64,000 nt of DNA from Butyrivibrio sp. INlla16. GTDB lineage: Bacteria > Bacillota > Clostridia > Lachnospirales > Lachnospiraceae. This document shows, in pieces, positions 10,701-16,916 of the stretch (positions are counted from its first letter, which is position 1; each line of letters opens with the position of its first letter). Both the position numbers and the translations under genes were made by a program. The notes under the pieces are model-generated. The model was not told the origin of the DNA. It saw only the letters and a program-made list of their open reading frames with translations, and searched no databases. The stretch covers positions 124,001-188,000 of the forward strand of contig NZ_FMYB01000001.1 in the NCBI RefSeq assembly GCF_900104155.1, read 5' to 3'.

Positions 10701-10911
10701 CAGGACTGCCCAGAGCATCGGGATTAAGAACCATACCTACTTCCTCTGCTCCCTCTTCGGTAACAGCTGAAGCCGCCTTATTCATGGCATATAAAGTAAC
10801 GGTAGTAATCAGAAGACCGACAACCAGCATTACTGAAAGCCACCTTCTTAAAAAGTCGTGCCTTTTAGCATAATTTTCTACTGTGTTTTTTCGGAAATAC
10901 CGCTTTGCCAT
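4747..10911 (-). CDS. Giant cell-wall-anchored Cna_B/pilin-domain adhesin
   Basis: A 2054-aa surface protein. Residues 24-42 form a signal/anchor helix ending in NKAASAV. A very acidic Glu/Ser stretch (about 60-190) follows and would act as a flexible stalk. The middle contains beta-rich domains and pilin-isopeptide-like domains (for example KGNVTISDVEGEVGGSLEF). The C-terminal half has several Cna_B-like modules opening with KNW/KEW strands (VTKNWILDGK, VVKEWDSL, IIQKEWTING). The C-terminus has a sortase-type signal: LPNSG at about 2015-2019, a hydrophobic helix, and the basic tail KKYGHRKL. Expression is predicted to be controlled by the c-di-GMP-I riboswitch just upstream; the ribosome site GAGGG directly follows the riboswitch terminator. 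Role inferred: adhesin or pilus-like fibre whose production depends on the motile/sessile second messenger. Confidence 0.9.
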   Translation of the reverse strand: MAKRYFRKNTVENYAKRHDFLRRWLSVMLVVGLLITTVTLYAMNKAASAVTEEGAEEVGMVLNPDALGSPEGGEEGAAEESSEEESGEGSGEEITEESYEESGEESYEEEYTEEGSGEESEESQEEYVADAGDSEEYSEQSSEEYAESEESSGEEGNGENTEEGSEEAIEDENAEETTEETTQELAEEAPASIELSADVRLAVSYVDEAGELIKDEEGNAVADEREMNLSEGLDLTAGSSDVRELEGYTYVGAALDDVSVTGITVKRLESEGEESGFKYYEATDESGNVYDVTSDAKLVITYLKSEEEVAESEGKRSKVIIDDVAVTAVYVSSAGEHIKEDQKLELTENLDLSKAEETEKIDGYFFKEVTYQDKKVASVNIVEKDITDEMIDKAIEEGKAVELKEKNTSDSSENSSETAAEDTANETATDSETSEASGSSSTGKNIVIIVEDEDGTRKIEEGSATTYKTYEVVTVEGETIEVTENSEISFTYLNANTQDTFTVTNDKVTVTVKLSNPGSLPEGVELVVSEINENSSGYNYDAYLQAMNENAESIASASGQEEAQIYDKSNTLIYDICFKLDGVEYQPAEGTASVSMQLIENQLSEDLGAENEEDVTVIHMPVSEEVMQNVDSTEEATDISSGDISIEVMPESDANLEGDKDSVEFETDSFSAWAITINGTYTWTGNNSMSSSQIAEGLGDNIYFSVVANDLALATHSEGNVAVVNLQGGAAGNALGNSTNVYTHISGFDLTVTRKASRAGRYNFAIYSNSKAEGNPIHTFSIDITSNGGSGTYTVPVDAKQYTNLFVFELDSQGKPITDSAKYVSTDNGKGDNSLIGKFSDNYVENMNGNSPQYVIQKVDGQTINLYVKNENKVYRKTGDDVKDEALTSPYPVNVGSLLSQAYSLSKSLAYIKTNDSVEVVNIKATTGNFREDVGNALGKDQNWITAENGGFSFGGKLLVINLDLTRFVDKGYAITQFIANGSKSGQDWEEVANQIIINPVQKVNGEYVPYTGALTLQLTSGTIVAPSAYVKHESGNHVGTIIGSTVNHASGEIHKITVQRYLTLKGNVTISDVEGEVGGSLEFNVIKKINRSKDNVTETFSFKLERLVDNNTRWDTVESDIKNAGNNISFKVEDISQNDHLKDMTVGQTYVFRFTENKLPDNSPYTKDGSFILVKVKDYRMAKQEINYYRVPMYEEDTEGKIILDEKGEKRVYYGYSDVLQNPSQAPNYCNTAHRVYDDDIAFNNTKGGSLTIKKVWNYDSFKYPFIYVYVCGRANGKDITSESRLVTLSWENNWTETITDLTTATAKGSPIIYRVAEVNAIDVYGNVIDYNTILARLNAGDHRLLLYDDGDTDANNVTKYSDGQSAVLPGGDVRISKASNGYVVSYSTTVPNMKSTYGGSSWQRVGLVDGNGGEVTITNTQVIDFEVTKNWILDGKNLPDKSLVKIELWMNSANIQDQATGIEPVVVTDNITPTVEGADTAWTYTWKTLPAFDSQGEPIVYYAKETLIPEGFSSDAETEGKKVTTVTENYKDSSTGCERLRKVSITNTGMSLKLHMNKLLDAKDPGTEKYYFWVRVYDEETGDCKGRYLPDHNWVANNGKAIDYEIDPAAWEMKVGGTYYFLFREGKCDENNKTTCTMDPGAIIAKVNYTAIGTAEIHYYKVYESSDTDALFANNSLAPSYCTNEVTDDGVAFKNKTGASADIYVVKEWDSLVGPPLTDSWTPDNIFDVIVKLYSKEDGKETLVETKTISVSDNSTADSKKERLGGRGGYPSVWTGRSNPIVFEDMPAYDSKGNKIEYFVREYCMYEGQETELTLNGATVNGYKLTNKYTEKAKDGSTQFVLHNTPYLIIQKEWTINGQPVSAQSAKSFGAVFVNLYQSYRNSGDDGAYQGDASSGINGIKLIQSAIVLSADNDWTYEVAVERKHDAEQQYVYYIRECDKDGNPYPDSNLRTYYDYNYNNVTKLSDYRYKRGFTDRNNGGSQGTTTWNLAYVSGNNFPFIKLKVVNERGGYTLPNSGGSGTMRYYLGGLALIMLAFAGLAIMLLKKYGHRKL

Positions 10912-10921
10912 ATTTTTCCCT

Positions 10922-10955
10922 CAAAAAAACCCTGTTTGAAGCTTCTCAAACAGGG
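10922..10955 (-). terminator. Riboswitch-controlled intrinsic terminator
   Basis: On the minus strand CCCTGTTTGA, a five-base loop and TCAAACAGGG form a strong hairpin followed by a run of Ts, ending about a dozen bases before the adhesin start codon. The 5' arm overlaps TTTGCCCTG (10951-10959), which is perfectly complementary over nine bases to CAGGGCAAA in the aptamer (11064-11072), so the hairpin and that pairing exclude each other. Confidence 0.88.
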
Positions 10956-10997
10956 CAAATCATCACTGCGAATTGTAACCGCGCTCCTAAAATAAAA

Positions 10998-11076
10998 GCG
11001 CAGGCAGCTGGCTGTCTGATAAGCCTCAGACCCTGTAGCTTTGCGTCACTACCTCACGATAGCTTTGCCCTGAATT
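10998..11076 (-). ncRNA. Cyclic di-GMP-I (GEMM-I) riboswitch aptamer
   Basis: The minus strand reads CAGGGCAAAGC, a short stem capped by a GTGA (GNRA) tetraloop (CTATC GTGA GGTAG), GTGACGCAAAGCTA, CAGGGTCTGAGG and finally CAGCCAGCTGCC. These are the conserved blocks of the c-di-GMP-I aptamer: the GGCAAA...GACGCAAAGC core, the tetraloop and the CAGCCAG-TGCC second hairpin. It lies between a candidate promoter and a terminator before the 2054-aa adhesin. Pairing logic suggests ligand binding frees the terminator, which would make it an OFF switch; that direction is inference. Confidence 0.88.
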
Positions 11077-11082
11077 CCATCC

Positions 11083-11109
11083 ATATTAAACTACGGACTA
11101 AAAAGTCAA
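11083..11109 (-). promoter_or_regulatory. Candidate promoter of the riboswitch/adhesin transcript
   Basis: On the minus strand TTGACT (11109-11104) and TAATAT (11088-11083) are separated by 15 bases, slightly short for a vegetative promoter. A start about 7 bases downstream would place the transcript's 5' end just before the aptamer. The rest of the 11110-11398 gap is very A/T rich and shows no gene. Confidence 0.5.
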
Positions 11110-11398
11110 CCTGTTTGGAAAACTTTTCAATCATAATTGAAACACATTTTCACGTGTTTCACTTATTTTATGATATTATATTTGATTTAAAAAATCAACA
11201 CTAAATGTCATTTTTTAAATGTTTTTTTCATATTTTTCCATTTTTATGATTATTTCTCTATCTTGTACTTTACCCGTTAAAGCCAGTATTTACAAGGGTT
11301 TACATACTTTTTTCCTAAAGAATTTATGCTTGTTTATAAAGTTTATTCTAGGTTAATCATTCTTTCAAAATGTTCGAATTTTGAAAGTTTTTGGGCAT

Positions 11399-11431
11399 AA
11401 AAAAACCGCTCCCAAATCATTGGGAACGGTT
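11399..11431 (-). terminator. Intrinsic terminator after rplT
   Basis: On the minus strand AACCGTTCCCA and TGGGAGCGGTT form a hairpin followed by TTTTTTT, directly after the rplT stop codon. It ends the infC-rpmI-rplT transcript. Confidence 0.88.
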
Positions 11432-11439
11432 CGTAATAG

Positions 11440-11796
11440 TTATGCTATCTTCTGCTTAGCGATCTCTGTAAGAGTCTTGAATCCTTCAGGATCATTTACA
11501 GCCATCTCAGCAAGCATCTTGCGGTTGATCTCAACCTCTGCAAGCTTGAGGCCGTGCATAAGGTTTGAATAAGACATTCCGTTAAGACGAGCTGCAGCGT
11601 TGATACGTGTGATCCAAAGAGATCTCATATCTCTCTTCTTCTGCTTACGACCAGCGAATGCTGATGTAAGTGCTCTCATAACTGACTGCTTAGCAACTCT
11701 GTACTGTTTTGATCTAGCGCCTCTATAGCCCTTAGCGAGCTTTAAAACTCTCTTATGCTTCTTCTTGGCATTCATGCCACCTTTAATTCTTGCCAT
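11440..11796 (-). CDS. rplT: 50S ribosomal protein L20
   Basis: This 118-aa protein is L20, an early-assembly protein of the large ribosomal subunit that binds 23S rRNA. The sequence begins MARIKGG and carries the very basic [16 protein letters not shown] region and the [19 protein letters not shown] block typical of the family; length is standard. It is last in infC-rpmI-rplT, 63 bases after rpmI. In Firmicutes L20 also represses its own operon by binding the infC leader; the leader seen at 12694-12850 fits that arrangement. Confidence 0.98.
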   Translation of the reverse strand: MARIKGGMNAKKKHKRVLKLAKGYRGARSKQYRVAKQSVMRALTSAFAGRKQKKRDMRSLWITRINAAARLNGMSYSNLMHGLKLAEVEINRKMLAEMAVNDPEGFKTLTEIAKQKIA

Positions 11797-11859
11797 TTCG
11801 TTTTCCTCCTAAATTAATTTCGAATAACCGGTACTGCTCTTATACGATAATACTTAAGA

Positions 11860-12060
11860 TTAAACGTAAGGCAGAATCTTCTTCATTGTCTTTACATTGG
11901 TAGCGTCAACTACTGCTGCCTGTCTGAGATTTCTCTTTCTCTTTGTAGACTTCTTTGTAAGAATGTGACGCTTGTACGCCTTGTTACGGATCAGCTTACC
12001 TGTGCCTGTTACCTTGAAACGCTTGGCAGCAGATCTGTTTGTTTTCATCTTGTGCTGCAT
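11860..12060 (-). CDS. rpmI: 50S ribosomal protein L35
   Basis: A 66-aa basic protein with the L35 pattern: [19 protein letters not shown] near the N-terminus and RAYKRHIL-like plus [10 protein letters not shown] motifs. L35 binds the large ribosomal subunit. It lies between infC and rplT in the order conserved across bacteria and has an AGGAGG ribosome site. Confidence 0.97.
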   Translation of the reverse strand: MQHKMKTNRSAAKRFKVTGTGKLIRNKAYKRHILTKKSTKRKRNLRQAAVVDATNVKTMKKILPYV

Positions 12061-12180
12061 AACTAAATCCTCCTATGCTTGTAAATTATTTCATTATCCG
12101 TCCGAAAGGACAGTGTAATCATCCAATAATCAAGCTGAACAATTACTTATATATGTAACTTGCCTTGTGAGCAAGAGACA

Positions 12181-12693
12181 TTACTTCTTCTCGGTAAGGA
12201 ACATAGTCATAGAACGTCCCTCAACCTTAGGCTGCTTATCTATCACAGCGATATCAGCAAGAGCCTCAGCAAAATCTGTAAGAATGTGCACACTTGCTCC
12301 CATGTGAGCCATCTCACGTCCTCTGAATCTCAAAGTAACTTTAACTCTGTTACCCTTCTCGAGAAACTTCTTAGCAGCGTTAACCTTTGTATTAAGGTCG
12401 TTAGTGTCGATATTGGGTGAAAGTCTTATCTCCTTAATCTCGACATTTTTCTGCTTCTTACGTGCTTCCTTCTCTTTGCGAAGCTGCTCATACTTGAATT
12501 TACCGTAATCAACAATACGGCAAACCGGCGGCTTAGCATTGGGTGCTATCTTAACCAGATCAACTCCGGCCTCATCAGCAAGCTTTCTGGCATCCTGAAT
12601 TGACATAACGCCGAGCTGCTCATTGTCTACCCCAATAACACGAACTTCTTTGTCTCTGATCTGTTCATTGATGAATAAATCGTTATTGCTAAT
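12181..12693 (-). CDS. infC: Translation initiation factor IF-3 (ATT start)
   Basis: IF-3 binds the 30S subunit, keeps it apart from 50S and checks the start codon. The protein (170 aa from the start chosen here) shows FINEQIRDKEVRVIG, a basic linker helix (KYEQLRKEKEARKKQK) and the C-terminal domain with VTLRFRGREMAH. I place the start at the ATT codon 12693-12691, preceded by GGAGGT at the correct spacing, rather than at the in-frame ATG at 12759: the extra N-terminal residues of the longer reading lie inside the leader terminator hairpin and are unlike IF-3. A rare ATT/ATC/ATA start is a known autoregulatory feature of infC, because IF-3 itself discriminates against it. Confidence 0.95.
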   Translation of the reverse strand: MSNNDLFINEQIRDKEVRVIGVDNEQLGVMSIQDARKLADEAGVDLVKIAPNAKPPVCRIVDYGKFKYEQLRKEKEARKKQKNVEIKEIRLSPNIDTNDLNTKVNAAKKFLEKGNRVKVTLRFRGREMAHMGASVHILTDFAEALADIAVIDKQPKVEGRSMTMFLTEKK

Positions 12694-12850
12694 AGCTTTG
12701 TACCTCCAAAACTTGTATAAAAAAAGTGGACTCACAAAGGAAGTCCACTTAACAATCAATCAGAATAACCGCGTAGTCCAATATCTGCGGTATCTAAGAT
12801 GTATTAACACCTGCAAGCTTTGCGCCACAGGGTGAGAGTGGAAACCTCTG
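12694..12850 (-). promoter_or_regulatory. infC leader (L20-leader-like attenuator)
   Basis: About 150 bases upstream of infC contain a hairpin with CCGC/GCGG arms enclosing TTGGACTA, followed by the terminator at 12718-12750. TGGACT of the first hairpin can pair with AGTCCA of the terminator's 3' arm, so alternative structures are possible. This matches, in position and layout, the L20-controlled leaders of Firmicutes. Family membership is inferred from context, not from a covariance search. Confidence 0.6.
12718..12750 (-). terminator. Attenuator hairpin in the infC leader
   Basis: AAGTGGACT and AGTCCACTT arms (nine pairs) are followed by a run of Ts on the minus strand, ending about 25 bases before the infC start. 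It is a premature terminator rather than the end of an upstream gene, as no gene precedes it closely. Confidence 0.8.
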
Positions 12851-12935
12851 CTTTGTTTTACATACTTGGATAATATAACACTCTTATCGTTATACTGTCA
12901 ATACTATTTTTTATAAAAAAGCAAACATCTAAAGA

Positions 12936-13925
12936 TTACATCTCAATCTTACAGGTAACCCCAAGCTTTGAAAGCTCTCTGTCTACCTGTTCGTAGCTCT
13001 CAAACAATATTGACTTCATTCCGAAATCACTTGCAGCATCTACATTTCGTTGAAGATCATCTATAAATACACACTTACCCGGAATAAGGTCGTATCGTTC
13101 GCATATAAGTTCAAAGATTTTTCTGTCGGGCTTTATTATCTGTTCCTTATAACTAAGAATTCCGCCATCAACCTCATCAAGGAATTCCTTCATAAAGGGA
13201 TTGGCATCCTCAGCCTGCTTTGAATAATTGGAAAGAACAAAAACCTTAAAGCCTGCTTTCTTAAGCGCTCGTATCCAGGGAATAGTCCGCTCTCTCTTCT
13301 TCAAAAGACCACTAAGGTCAGAGAAAACATCATACAACTCCGCTTCCATGGAAGGATTGTTTTTTACAAACCCCTGTATTACTTCCATAGTATCGAGAAC
13401 GCCTCTGTCGAACTCATCCCATGCAGGCGATTTAATGCTGGCTTCTGCAATTTTGTTTACTGTATCCTCAACGTAGCCCTTGTCCTTTATGAACTGTTCC
13501 CAACAAAAATCAGCGAGAACTCCACCAATATCAAAAATCACGCTGTCTACTTTCCCGTTGGATGCCTTGTCGGATTTCCTTGACACAGAGGAAGTCTCGG
13601 ATTTGTCTGTGGATTCCTCAATATTCAGGTCTTCTGCCATTATCTCATCCTCAGATTCGTCTTTCTCATTTCTCCCGTAAGGATCAGGAGATGCCACTGT
13701 CCTCTTCCCTGTTACGGTTGAAAAAGCCCATACAAAGAGCCATACTACTATCGGTATTGCAGCAGTAGACACAGCAGCTGTGATAAATGCACTCGGCGTA
13801 TCAAAGGTCCCTCGAACAGCCTTTATGAAAAAGATACCGTTTACTCCGAGAAGAACCAAAACACCTATTATTGCCAATATACGTCTGATAAGCGGAGTTT
13901 TATCATTATTGCCTCGTTTAGCCAT
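12936..13925 (-). CDS. Membrane-tethered HAD-superfamily hydrolase
   Basis: A 329-aa protein made of two parts. Residues 14-36 and about 49-70 are two membrane helices, followed by an acidic, Ser-rich linker (about 80-122). From residue 125 on it is a HAD-type phosphatase: motif I FDIGGVLADF (nucleophile Asp132), motif II VLSNYS, motif III lysine in IIKPDRKIFE and motif IV CVFIDDLQRN. As in the YihX-like branch, the second aspartate of motif I is replaced by Gly, which casts some doubt on normal acid/base catalysis. HADs of this type act on sugar phosphates or other small phosphorylated metabolites; substrate unknown. It starts 13 bases after purA with its own GAGGATT ribosome site and is likely co-transcribed with it. 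Fusion to a membrane anchor is uncommon. Confidence 0.82.
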   Translation of the reverse strand: MAKRGNNDKTPLIRRILAIIGVLVLLGVNGIFFIKAVRGTFDTPSAFITAAVSTAAIPIVVWLFVWAFSTVTGKRTVASPDPYGRNEKDESEDEIMAEDLNIEESTDKSETSSVSRKSDKASNGKVDSVIFDIGGVLADFCWEQFIKDKGYVEDTVNKIAEASIKSPAWDEFDRGVLDTMEVIQGFVKNNPSMEAELYDVFSDLSGLLKKRERTIPWIRALKKAGFKVFVLSNYSKQAEDANPFMKEFLDEVDGGILSYKEQIIKPDRKIFELICERYDLIPGKCVFIDDLQRNVDAASDFGMKSILFESYEQVDRELSKLGVTCKIEM

Positions 13926-13938
13926 GTATAATCCTCAA

Positions 13939-15228
13939 TTATTTAATCGGGCTCTCGCGATAGATGATATCTTCTCTGGCAGGTCCATTAGATACCATGG
14001 TGATCGGATATCCTATCTCCTTCTCGATGAACTCGATGTACTTACGGCAGTTCTCCGGAAGATCTTCATACTTCTTTATGCCACGGATATCGCTCTTCCA
14101 TCCGGGAAGTGTCTCGTATACGGGCTTAGCCTTCTCAAGTAGATGTGTTACAGGGAAGTCCTTGGTAACCTCACCATCAATCTCATAACCAACACATACA
14201 GGTATCTCATCGAGATAGCCAAGTACGTCAAGAACAGTGAAAGCAACGTCGGTTGCACCCTGAAGTCTGCAGCCGTACTTACTTGCAACGCAGTCATACC
14301 ATCCCATACGACGAGGACGTCCTGTAGTTGCACCGTACTCACCGCCGTCACCACCGCGTCTTCTGAGTTCATCAGCTTCTTCGCCAAAAATCTCTGATGT
14401 GAAAGCACCTGCTCCTACAGCAGAAGAATAAGCCTTGTTAACTACTACAATCTGCTTAATCTCATAAGGTGCGATACCTGCTCCGATTGCTCCGTATGCA
14501 GCCAATGTTGAAGAAGAAGTAACCATAGGATAGATTCCGTGGTCAGGATCCTTCATAGTTCCAAGCTGGCCCTCAAGAAGAACTGTCTTATTTTCCTTAA
14601 TTGCTTTCTCAAGGAACAACGCAGTGTCTGCAACATAGGGCTTAACCATGTCTCTCCACTCATGAAGAGTATCAAGAAGCTCTGCAGGACTGATCTCCGG
14701 CTTGTGATAAAGCTCCTTAAGAAGGATGTTCTTTGTAACAAGAACTCTCTCTACCTTCTCCTTTAAAAGCTCCTCATCAAAAAGTTCATTAACCTGGAAA
14801 CCGATCTTTGCATATTTATCTGAATAGAAAGGTGCGATACCTGACTTTGTTGATCCAAAAGACTTACCGCCAAGTCTCTCCTCTTCATACTGATCGAAAA
14901 GAATGTGATAAGGCATAACTATCTGACAACGATCTGAAATAAGAAGATTCGGAGTCGGCACATTTTTCTCAATTACTGAATTAAGCTCTCCGATGAGTAC
15001 CGGAATATTAAGTGCCACACCGTTGCCGATGATATTTGTTATATTTTGGTGGAATACACCTGAAGGAAGAGTATGCAGTGCAAACTTACCATACTTATTA
15101 ACAATGGTATGTCCTGCGTTCGCGCCTCCCTGAAAACGTACAACCACATCAGCCTGATCGGCCATCATATCTGTGATCTTACCTTTTCCTTCGTCTCCCC
15201 AGTTTGCTCCAACTACTGCTTTAACCAT
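13939..15228 (-). CDS. purA: Adenylosuccinate synthetase
   Basis: This 429-aa enzyme condenses IMP and aspartate using GTP to form adenylosuccinate, the first committed step to AMP. The N-terminal glycine loop GANWGDEGKGKITD (residues 5-18), the GGANAGHT segment and the GATTGRPRRMGW region are diagnostic, and length is standard. The GGAGAAATAAA ribosome site supports the start. It heads a two-gene unit with the HAD protein. purB and purF lie about 14-17 kb away in the window, so purine genes are scattered rather than in one operon. Confidence 0.98.
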   Translation of the reverse strand: MVKAVVGANWGDEGKGKITDMMADQADVVVRFQGGANAGHTIVNKYGKFALHTLPSGVFHQNITNIIGNGVALNIPVLIGELNSVIEKNVPTPNLLISDRCQIVMPYHILFDQYEEERLGGKSFGSTKSGIAPFYSDKYAKIGFQVNELFDEELLKEKVERVLVTKNILLKELYHKPEISPAELLDTLHEWRDMVKPYVADTALFLEKAIKENKTVLLEGQLGTMKDPDHGIYPMVTSSSTLAAYGAIGAGIAPYEIKQIVVVNKAYSSAVGAGAFTSEIFGEEADELRRRGGDGGEYGATTGRPRRMGWYDCVASKYGCRLQGATDVAFTVLDVLGYLDEIPVCVGYEIDGEVTKDFPVTHLLEKAKPVYETLPGWKSDIRGIKKYEDLPENCRKYIEFIEKEIGYPITMVSNGPAREDIIYRESPIK

Positions 15229-15343
15229 TTTATTTCTCCATTCTGTGTTACACGGTTTAGTTTACTAAAATAACCACATGATAATATACTACAGAATCCT
15301 CCATAAGTAAATTATTTTGCAAAATGGATTTCATATTATGAAT

Positions 15344-15389
15344 AAAAAAATCAGCAGATACAAAACCGCCTGTTTCGATCTGCTGACTT
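15344..15389 (-). terminator. Intrinsic terminator after the SGNH gene
   Basis: On the minus strand TCAGCAGATC and a partly matching TATCTGCTGA arm form a hairpin followed by TTTTTTT, about 30 bases after the stop codon at 15420. Confidence 0.85.
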
Positions 15390-15419
15390 GAATTTACATT
15401 TAATTATGTATAAAAAGGT

Positions 15420-16634
15420 TCATTCCGCCTTATCAAGAATATAGTTCCACAGTCCTTTATTGGGCTTTGGTGAATAATGCACCCCGTCTTTCGAATCAAT
15501 AGATACCTTATTTGCGATGTAGTCGTTCATTGATACGGTCTTTACCTTTTTCTTTTTTCCTGCCCAGTCCATCAGCTGGATATTAAACCTGTTTATAACT
15601 CCGGTGTTGAAAAGCGGCTGTCCGCCCTCATCAAGAAATGCGTCCCTTGTCATTCCAACAGAACAAACCACCAGCTTTTTCCCTTTCGAAACAAGCCCGT
15701 TGTATTTAACTATATAAGGCTTAAAATGACCGAAATCATTTGCTCCCATCCAGGTTATTATCATGTCGTAGTCGCTAAGATCCGAATGATCAAGTACTTC
15801 TCCAAGGAATCTCACATTTGCGCCATTCAAAGCACAGACAACTATATCGTTATGAACCTCGCCAAACACCGATTCAGCCGTTGCCGAGAACAGGTCAACG
15901 CTTCTGGAATCACCTACATAAAGTGTCCGCACAGTACTCTTTGCTACAGTGACATATATATTGCACTTATAAGATTTTTTCTTTTTTGTTTTGTAAACAA
16001 CCTTAACGTTTGCCGTACCGTACTTATTAGCTGTGATTATTCCGGCATTGTTTACTGATGCAACCGACTTCTTATTGGAACTAAACTTCAAATATTTATT
16101 GTTTATCTTTTTTCCCTTAGATTTAACAACAATCTTTATCTCTTCACCGATTGCCACCTTATCATAATATCTTGGCTTTTCTGCGGGTAATTCAACCGTA
16201 AGCTTTTTTTGCCTGCCCTTAGGCGCCTGCTTTAATACGGTTTCAGATTGTCCCTCCTGCTTTTTTGTCTCTTCCTGACTTTTTCTTTCTTCCTGCTTTT
16301 TTACCTGTTCCTGCTTTCCGGATTCTGCCTGTTTCTGAGAGTTTTCCTGCTTCCCGGTAGTCTTATTCTGCTGGCTTTCCTGCTTTTTGGCATTTTCTCC
16401 TTCAAATTTCTTTTCTACCTCACTAATTTCCTCGCCATCATCGTCGTCTTCTTCATCTTCTTCAACATCATCTTCTTCACCTTGCTCTATTTCCTCAACT
16501 TCGCATTCCTCTTCCTCTTCTTCAGCAGCATATACTTTCACCGGTTTTGCACACGGAATCATCTGTAAAAAAATAAGCATGGCACACAGAAGCACCAATG
16601 CTGTTTTTAGCTGCTTAAACATAAATTTTCTCAT
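15420..16634 (-). CDS. Secreted SGNH-hydrolase-like protein with Ig-like domain
   Basis: About 404 aa from the start chosen at 16634, which has a GGGGG-type ribosome site; an ATG 60 bases further upstream lacks one. An export signal (hydrophobic stretch ending near PVKVYAAEE) leads into a strongly acidic segment and a Lys/Gln/Glu-rich linker. A bacterial Ig-like (Big_2) domain follows (LKFSSNKKSVASVNNAGIIT). The C-terminal half is SGNH-fold: block I VGDSRSVDLF with the candidate Ser nucleophile, a Gly/Asn block (ALNGANV), GAND in ITWMGANDFGHF, and DGVHYSP with the Asp-His pair. SGNH proteins are esterases or O-acetyl transferases/hydrolases on polysaccharides and lipids. Likely extracellular or wall-bound glycan esterase; substrate unknown. 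Transcribed alone and followed by a strong terminator. Confidence 0.8.
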   Translation of the reverse strand: MRKFMFKQLKTALVLLCAMLIFLQMIPCAKPVKVYAAEEEEEECEVEEIEQGEEDDVEEDEEDDDDGEEISEVEKKFEGENAKKQESQQNKTTGKQENSQKQAESGKQEQVKKQEERKSQEETKKQEGQSETVLKQAPKGRQKKLTVELPAEKPRYYDKVAIGEEIKIVVKSKGKKINNKYLKFSSNKKSVASVNNAGIITANKYGTANVKVVYKTKKKKSYKCNIYVTVAKSTVRTLYVGDSRSVDLFSATAESVFGEVHNDIVVCALNGANVRFLGEVLDHSDLSDYDMIITWMGANDFGHFKPYIVKYNGLVSKGKKLVVCSVGMTRDAFLDEGGQPLFNTGVINRFNIQLMDWAGKKKKVKTVSMNDYIANKVSIDSKDGVHYSPKPNKGLWNYILDKAE

Positions 16635-16846
16635 TGTTACCCCCGTTCCTCCCCCGTAAAGACTGCGCCTTTTCACGCTTTTGCGGGAAATCATATTCGT
16701 TATCTATATTGTACTGATAACATATAAATATTATTGATAGAAAAATTATCAATATATAAACCCGGGGTGAATTCTTTTAGAGTACACTATTATTTTTTTG
16801 TTACGATTAATAAAGAGAAATAAAAATTGTAATGAAATAGGTAGAT

Positions 16847-16881
16847 AAAAAAAGAGAACCGGGCCAAAATGCCCGGTTCTC
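16847..16881 (-). terminator. Intrinsic terminator after the GH13 phosphorylase gene
   Basis: GAGAACCGGGC and GCCCGGTTCTC form an 11-pair hairpin followed on the minus strand by TTTTTTT, 36 bases past the stop codon. Confidence 0.92.
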
Positions 16882-16916
16882 CTAAAGAAACACCTTCATG
16901 TAATATTTATGAAATT

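Noticed and set aside
12694-12759. Longer IF-3 starting at the ATG at 12759
   Set aside because: The extra residues cover the leader terminator hairpin, do not resemble IF-3, and the ATT start has an ideal GGAGGT site.
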